DNA of 64,000 bases. It comes from Betaproteobacteria bacterium UBA1934. GTDB taxonomy: Bacteria > Pseudomonadota > Gammaproteobacteria > Burkholderiales > Rhodocyclaceae. The DNA lies in assembly GCA_002337055.1 (NCBI GenBank), contig DDFG01000004.1:186001-250000 (forward strand), written 5' to 3'. Positions within the stretch are counted from its first letter, which is position 1. Every line of letters begins with the position of its first letter. The position numbers and the translations under genes were made by a program. Of the stretch, positions 60,662-64,000 are shown one piece after another. The notes below the pieces were generated by a model. The model worked only from the letters and a program-made list of their open reading frames with translations. It had not been told where the DNA came from and did no database searches.

Positions 60662-63226
60662 TCAGGCCTTCTCGATGCGGACGCCGGTAAAACCGCCGTT
60701 ACGCGCCGTTGCGCCGCTCAGGCGGTCGTAATCGTCCACCAGAATTTCGTTGTTGTTGCCGCCGCGCGGTGTGGCCCTGGCGTAATCCTTCGCGGCAATC
60801 TGCCCGTAGGCCCAGTGCCCCTGTCCATAACACTTGGTCACCGTGCCCGGACGAACGCCTTCCCAGAGCTTCAACTCGACGACGATGCTACCGGCCGGCG
60901 ACGTCACTTTCACCAGATCGCCGGTTTTCAGGCCGAGTTGGGCGCCATCTGCCGGATTCATCTTGAGCACGTCGTTCCACGCGACATCGCCAGGATCGAC
61001 CTTCTTGAATTCCTGATACCAGCTCGTGTTGGCGGAGCGTCCTTCCCGATTCAAGCGCGACTTGTAGTCGATAAAAGTGAAGGGGAAATCCTTCGCCGTC
61101 CCGTGCCGTTTCGGCGTCTCGTAATGGGGGACAAAAGCCCGTTCGCCACGTGCTTCGTAGCCGCTGACGGCCAGGATGTCATCCACCGTGGTCTCGTATT
61201 TGCCGGCATGCTCCAGCAGGCCTTTCTTGAGCGTTTCACTGTAGAACTCGAACTTTTTGGTGGCGGTCGCAAATTTGCCCCAGTTCTTCTTGAGCGCGTA
61301 CTTTGGCCCGCTGAACATGCCTTTGGCCTTGAACTCGGCCCAGCCGTTGATGGGCGGATCTCCCTTCATGGGTTCCTTGGCTTTCCAGATCGGCGCGCTG
61401 GTGATCTTGGCGGCAATTTCGCTGAATTCCAGTGCAGTCGTCGGGGCCTTGCCCGTTTCCGGGTCCTTGAATTCCGTCGAGTAGTACTCGAACAGACCCG
61501 GGAAGCCACGAGCGTTGAGCTTTTCCGCCAACAGCCACATCACTTCGGTTTCTTCCTGCTTGACATCCCACAAACGCTTGACGGCCGCTTGCTGGAGCGA
61601 TGCATAACCATGACCATTGCCCATGTTGGTGATAATCGACCACCCCTCGGCAGCATTGAACGTCGATGGCAACACGATATCGGCGAACTGCGTCATTTCC
61701 GATGCGTTGGTGACCATGTGCACAAAGAAGGGAATCTTTGCCATCGCCTTGTCCCAACGATCGGCACCGGTGCAGGAGAAATTGAAATTGCTCCATGAAG
61801 ACAGGAAAACCTTGATCGCTTCCGGATCTTTGAGCAGACCGTTGGCAACATTGTTGGTCACCACGCCGCTGCCGGGTTTGGCGTTCATCATGGCCGGCAT
61901 ATCCTTGGCGCCCCGACCGTCAAGCTTTTTGCCTTTGCCGGTCTTCTTTGCCAGTTCATCGACGTATTTGTCGGCGCTGGGGAATTTGCCCAGCGAACCC
62001 GGGCTGCTGCTTTGCCAGACCCCGCCTTCGGCATCGATAGACCCGAGCAGCCCGTTCAAGGCATGCACCGCCATTGCGGCGTAGGTGCCACGCGGCGACA
62101 TCGCGACGCCCGGCCCCATCCAGACCGCCGTTTTCGGCGCCGCCTTGCCCATGGCGCGTGCGACACGGACGATCTGCTCCGCCGGGATCAGTGTTTCCTT
62201 CTCGCCCCAGGCGGGCGTGCAATCCTTTAGTTCCAGATTCCACCATTTGACGAGGCCAAAGGTTTCCTTCTCATCAAACGCGGTTTCATCGACGGCTTTG
62301 CGGGCGACGAAGAGATTCTTGCCATCCTTGAAATCACCGACGAACTCGCGATTCCACAGCCCCTCGGTCAGCAGCACGTGCGCCATCGCGCCCGCCAGCG
62401 CGCCATCCGCACCAGGCCTGACCGGCAACCATTCGTGGGCCTTGGAGGCCACATTGGAAAGACGGGGATCGACAGCAATGACCGTGCCGCGCGCCACGAT
62501 TTCATGGAAACGGTTGATGGTATTGGGCACCATGCGGTTCGAGGCGAGCGGATCGGTTCCCCACAGCACCAGACATTGCGTCTTTTCGAGGTCGTAATCG
62601 CGGTAGCCGAAAAAGCCCTGAGTCAGGCCCGGCCCCATCTTCTCGGCTTCGGCACAAATTGCGCTATGCGAGAAGTATTGGGGCGTGCCGAACACCTTGG
62701 GCAACGTTCCGTACAGCAGATCGGTCGAGGTCGACGAATAGCGGCCGCGCATGTACATCAGTTTGTGCGCCTCGCCCGCCTGGCGCAGCGCCATCATCTT
62801 GTCGGCCACGGCGTCGAGCGCTTCATCCCACGAAATGGGCACGAACTTCGGGTCGATGCCGCGTCCCTTGACGGGGTTCGTCCGCTTCATCGGCATCTTG
62901 ATGCGGTCGGGATCGTACAGCTGTTGCGGAATCAGATGCCCGCGCGGGCAGCAATATCCGTGATTGGTCTTGGACAGCGGATTGCCGCGAACGCGGGTGG
63001 CCCGCCCGTTCTGAACATAAATCTGAATGGCGCACCACTGCGTGCAGCCCTGACAGGTACTCCCCACCCATTCGCCAACAGCGACCTTACTTGGCCGGGC
63101 CTTGCGCGGCACCAACGCATTGGTTGCCGGCGCGCCCGCCAAGGCCGCGGCAGACACGCCGCCCGCAGCCAGCCAACCCAGGGAGACCGCAGATCCCATG
63201 ATGAAACTTCTTCTCGACAATCTCAT
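60662..63226 (-). CDS. Arsenite oxidase/arsenate reductase catalytic subunit (ArxA/ArrA family)
   Basis: Periplasmic molybdenum enzyme of the DMSO-reductase family, 854 residues. A Tat signal (LSRRSFIMG) starts the protein. The [4Fe-4S] motif is C58-x2-C61-x3-C65-x27-C93. A RGRY motif at 160-163 and SHSAIC191AEAEK, with the likely Mo-ligand Cys191, match the arsenate site of ArrA (from memory of that structure). The C terminus (LWEGVRPGTVTKCYGQGHWA, TPRGGNNNE) is also ArrA/ArxA-like. Direction cannot be told from sequence; a divergent AioX/ArxX-like sensor favours the arsenite-oxidising Arx form, while an absent ArxC anchor leaves ArrA open. ATG at 63226 with GAGGAA 7 bases upstream is chosen. 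Confidence 0.87.
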   Translation of the reverse strand: MRLSRRSFIMGSAVSLGWLAAGGVSAAALAGAPATNALVPRKARPSKVAVGEWVGSTCQGCTQWCAIQIYVQNGRATRVRGNPLSKTNHGYCCPRGHLIPQQLYDPDRIKMPMKRTNPVKGRGIDPKFVPISWDEALDAVADKMMALRQAGEAHKLMYMRGRYSSTSTDLLYGTLPKVFGTPQYFSHSAICAEAEKMGPGLTQGFFGYRDYDLEKTQCLVLWGTDPLASNRMVPNTINRFHEIVARGTVIAVDPRLSNVASKAHEWLPVRPGADGALAGAMAHVLLTEGLWNREFVGDFKDGKNLFVARKAVDETAFDEKETFGLVKWWNLELKDCTPAWGEKETLIPAEQIVRVARAMGKAAPKTAVWMGPGVAMSPRGTYAAMAVHALNGLLGSIDAEGGVWQSSSPGSLGKFPSADKYVDELAKKTGKGKKLDGRGAKDMPAMMNAKPGSGVVTNNVANGLLKDPEAIKVFLSSWSNFNFSCTGADRWDKAMAKIPFFVHMVTNASEMTQFADIVLPSTFNAAEGWSIITNMGNGHGYASLQQAAVKRLWDVKQEETEVMWLLAEKLNARGFPGLFEYYSTEFKDPETGKAPTTALEFSEIAAKITSAPIWKAKEPMKGDPPINGWAEFKAKGMFSGPKYALKKNWGKFATATKKFEFYSETLKKGLLEHAGKYETTVDDILAVSGYEARGERAFVPHYETPKRHGTAKDFPFTFIDYKSRLNREGRSANTSWYQEFKKVDPGDVAWNDVLKMNPADGAQLGLKTGDLVKVTSPAGSIVVELKLWEGVRPGTVTKCYGQGHWAYGQIAAKDYARATPRGGNNNEILVDDYDRLSGATARNGGFTGVRIEKA

Positions 63227-63456
63227 GTCAATTCCTCGCGAATGACTGAACAAAGGGTCCGGCGCTTGTATCGCCAGTCCCGAATACCGTAGTAACTGCA
63301 AGGAATGCGCCAATCCCGGCCACGGTCTGGCGCAGGCTGGATGGAACGATCATTGCTCACCCGACAACGCGCGCGCAGCCTGGCTTCGCAGGCACCCGTC
63401 GTTTGGCGTACAGTAAGGCCCATTCACCCGCTACGGCATCACGCGCGTTACCGTTT

Positions 63457-64000
63457 ATGGACATCACCTCATCCACGCCTCCAATTGCGTTACCAATCGG
63501 TAACATCCGACGCCGTCTCCTCTTGCGGGGTATGGCGTCCGGCCTTCTGTTGACCGGCGTGGGCGCAAGCGGAACGGCACTGGCCGGCCGCCCGCTGCGT
63601 TTCGGCATGACGCCCGCTTTCCTCAACAACCAGCACACTTTGCTTGGCGATTGGCAGACCTATCTGGAAAAGACGACCGGCGGCCAGTTCGAATTCGTTC
63701 AGCGCGACAGCTATCGGGAAACGATGGATCTGCTGATGCAAGGCAAGCTCGATTTCGCCTGGCTCTGCGACTACCCCTTCGTCTATTTGAAGGATCTGGT
63801 GCGGCTGCTGGCTGTCCCGCTCAACCAGGGTCGTCCGACTTATCGCTCATACCTGATCACCCAGGCAACCGACCCGGCGCGCAAGAGCATGGCCGATTTC
63901 AAAGGGACTGTCTTTGCCTACGCCGACCCCTACTCCAACACCGGTTATCTGGCCCCCCGCTATCGCATTCGCGAACTGGGCGACAATCCGGCCACATTCT
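63457..64000 (+). CDS. Periplasmic phosphonate-binding-like arsenic sensor (AioX/ArxX/ArrT-like), cut by the edge
   Basis: The first 181 codons of a PhnD-type solute-binding protein run off the window. The N terminus has an Arg-rich segment (RRRLLLRG) and hydrophobic stretch before LAG|RPLRFG, a Tat- or Sec-type signal. The mature part has the PBP type 2 pattern: MTPAFLNNQHTLLGDWQTYL, SYRETMDLLMQGKLDFAWLC and FAYADPYSNTGYL. C104 is the only Cys in the visible part and stands where AioX has the arsenite-binding Cys (C108 as recalled). Such proteins signal arsenite to a partner sensor kinase. It is divergent from the ArxA/ArrA gene with 230 bases between. No ribosome-binding site is obvious; a start at 63532 is the alternative. 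Confidence 0.82.
   Translation, partial: MDITSSTPPIALPIGNIRRRLLLRGMASGLLLTGVGASGTALAGRPLRFGMTPAFLNNQHTLLGDWQTYLEKTTGGQFEFVQRDSYRETMDLLMQGKLDFAWLCDYPFVYLKDLVRLLAVPLNQGRPTYRSYLITQATDPARKSMADFKGTVFAYADPYSNTGYLAPRYRIRELGDNPATF
63489..63504. promoter_or_regulatory. Perfect palindrome near the start of the arsenic sensor gene
   Basis: GTTACC-N4-GGTAAC at 63489-63504, with a third GTTACC at 63447-63452. It may be a regulator site in the divergent arsenic promoter region, although it lies just inside the coding region if the start at 63457 is right. Confidence 0.35.

Noticed and set aside
59517..60731. Plus-strand open frame of about 404 codons
   Set aside because: It is antisense to the Fe-S subunit with its 16 cysteines and to the TorD-type gene.
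1..64000. CRISPR arrays, insertion sequences, prophage, rRNA
   Set aside because: No regular spaced direct repeats, transposase, integrase, structural phage gene or rRNA was recognised on reading the window.

Overview
Kind of organism. The window is a chromosomal stretch of a GC-rich Gram-negative bacterium, most likely a betaproteobacterium (Rhodocyclales or a relative). This is inferred from the gene set and gene styles (scpAB beside trpS, PpiD beside fabI and a tRNA, HexR-controlled Entner-Doudoroff genes, Tat-exported molybdoenzyme, beta-barrel protein ending in Phe); no rRNA or marker comparison was possible. No insertion sequence, prophage or CRISPR array was found. Coding density is high, and most operons have overlapping or nearly touching genes. 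| Layout. 1-7235 (minus): one compact housekeeping run, PHP phosphatase - YciO - M50 protease - TrpS - GT2 - LAB_N protein - GT83 - ScpA - ScpB (cut by the window edge). The three glycosyl-lipid genes suggest a polyprenyl-linked envelope modification. 7313-8387: an EamA exporter and tRNA-Val with its terminator. 8552-18291 (plus): accessory block with a single-chain MmeI-like type IIL restriction-modification protein, an Aer-like PAS chemoreceptor, a PAS-PAS-GGDEF-EAL enzyme, and a chemoreceptor with a periplasmic haem-c motif. 18469-26023: fabI, ppiD, tRNA-Asp and the glycine cleavage genes gcvT-gcvH-gcvP. 26093-27620: an acyltransferase and a ProQ-like RNA chaperone. | 27901-38985: a glucose/glycogen module. 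malQ and glgP release glucose and glucose-1-phosphate from glucans, glk phosphorylates glucose, zwf-pgl-edd-eda form the Entner-Doudoroff route, and hexR is the regulator. Two matching operator-like sites lie in the divergent edd/zwf promoter region. 39037-51600 (minus): a ten-gene maltodextrin operon with a secreted GH13 amylase, MalK, MalE, an unusual MalF with a sensor-like N-terminal extension, MalG, three secreted glucodextranase-C-type proteins, an outer-membrane barrel and an aldo/keto reductase. It looks like an outer-membrane-to-cytoplasm glucan uptake route feeding the malQ/glgP/Entner-Doudoroff module. | 52006-55175: a rifampin-phosphotransferase-like enzyme with its TetR regulator, then a decayed-looking stretch. 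55840-64000: an arsenic island with arsR-arsC-acr3-arsP-thioredoxin (plus) facing a respiratory arsenite/arsenate molybdoenzyme (ArxA/ArrA family), its Fe-S subunit and a TorD-type chaperone (minus). A divergent AioX/ArxX-like sensor protein carries one cysteine at the expected place and is cut by the right edge. | Most notable: the arsenic respiration module with no visible membrane anchor, the glucan-uptake operon with its three secreted paralogues and chimeric MalF, and the redox-sensing cluster with a haem-binding chemoreceptor.
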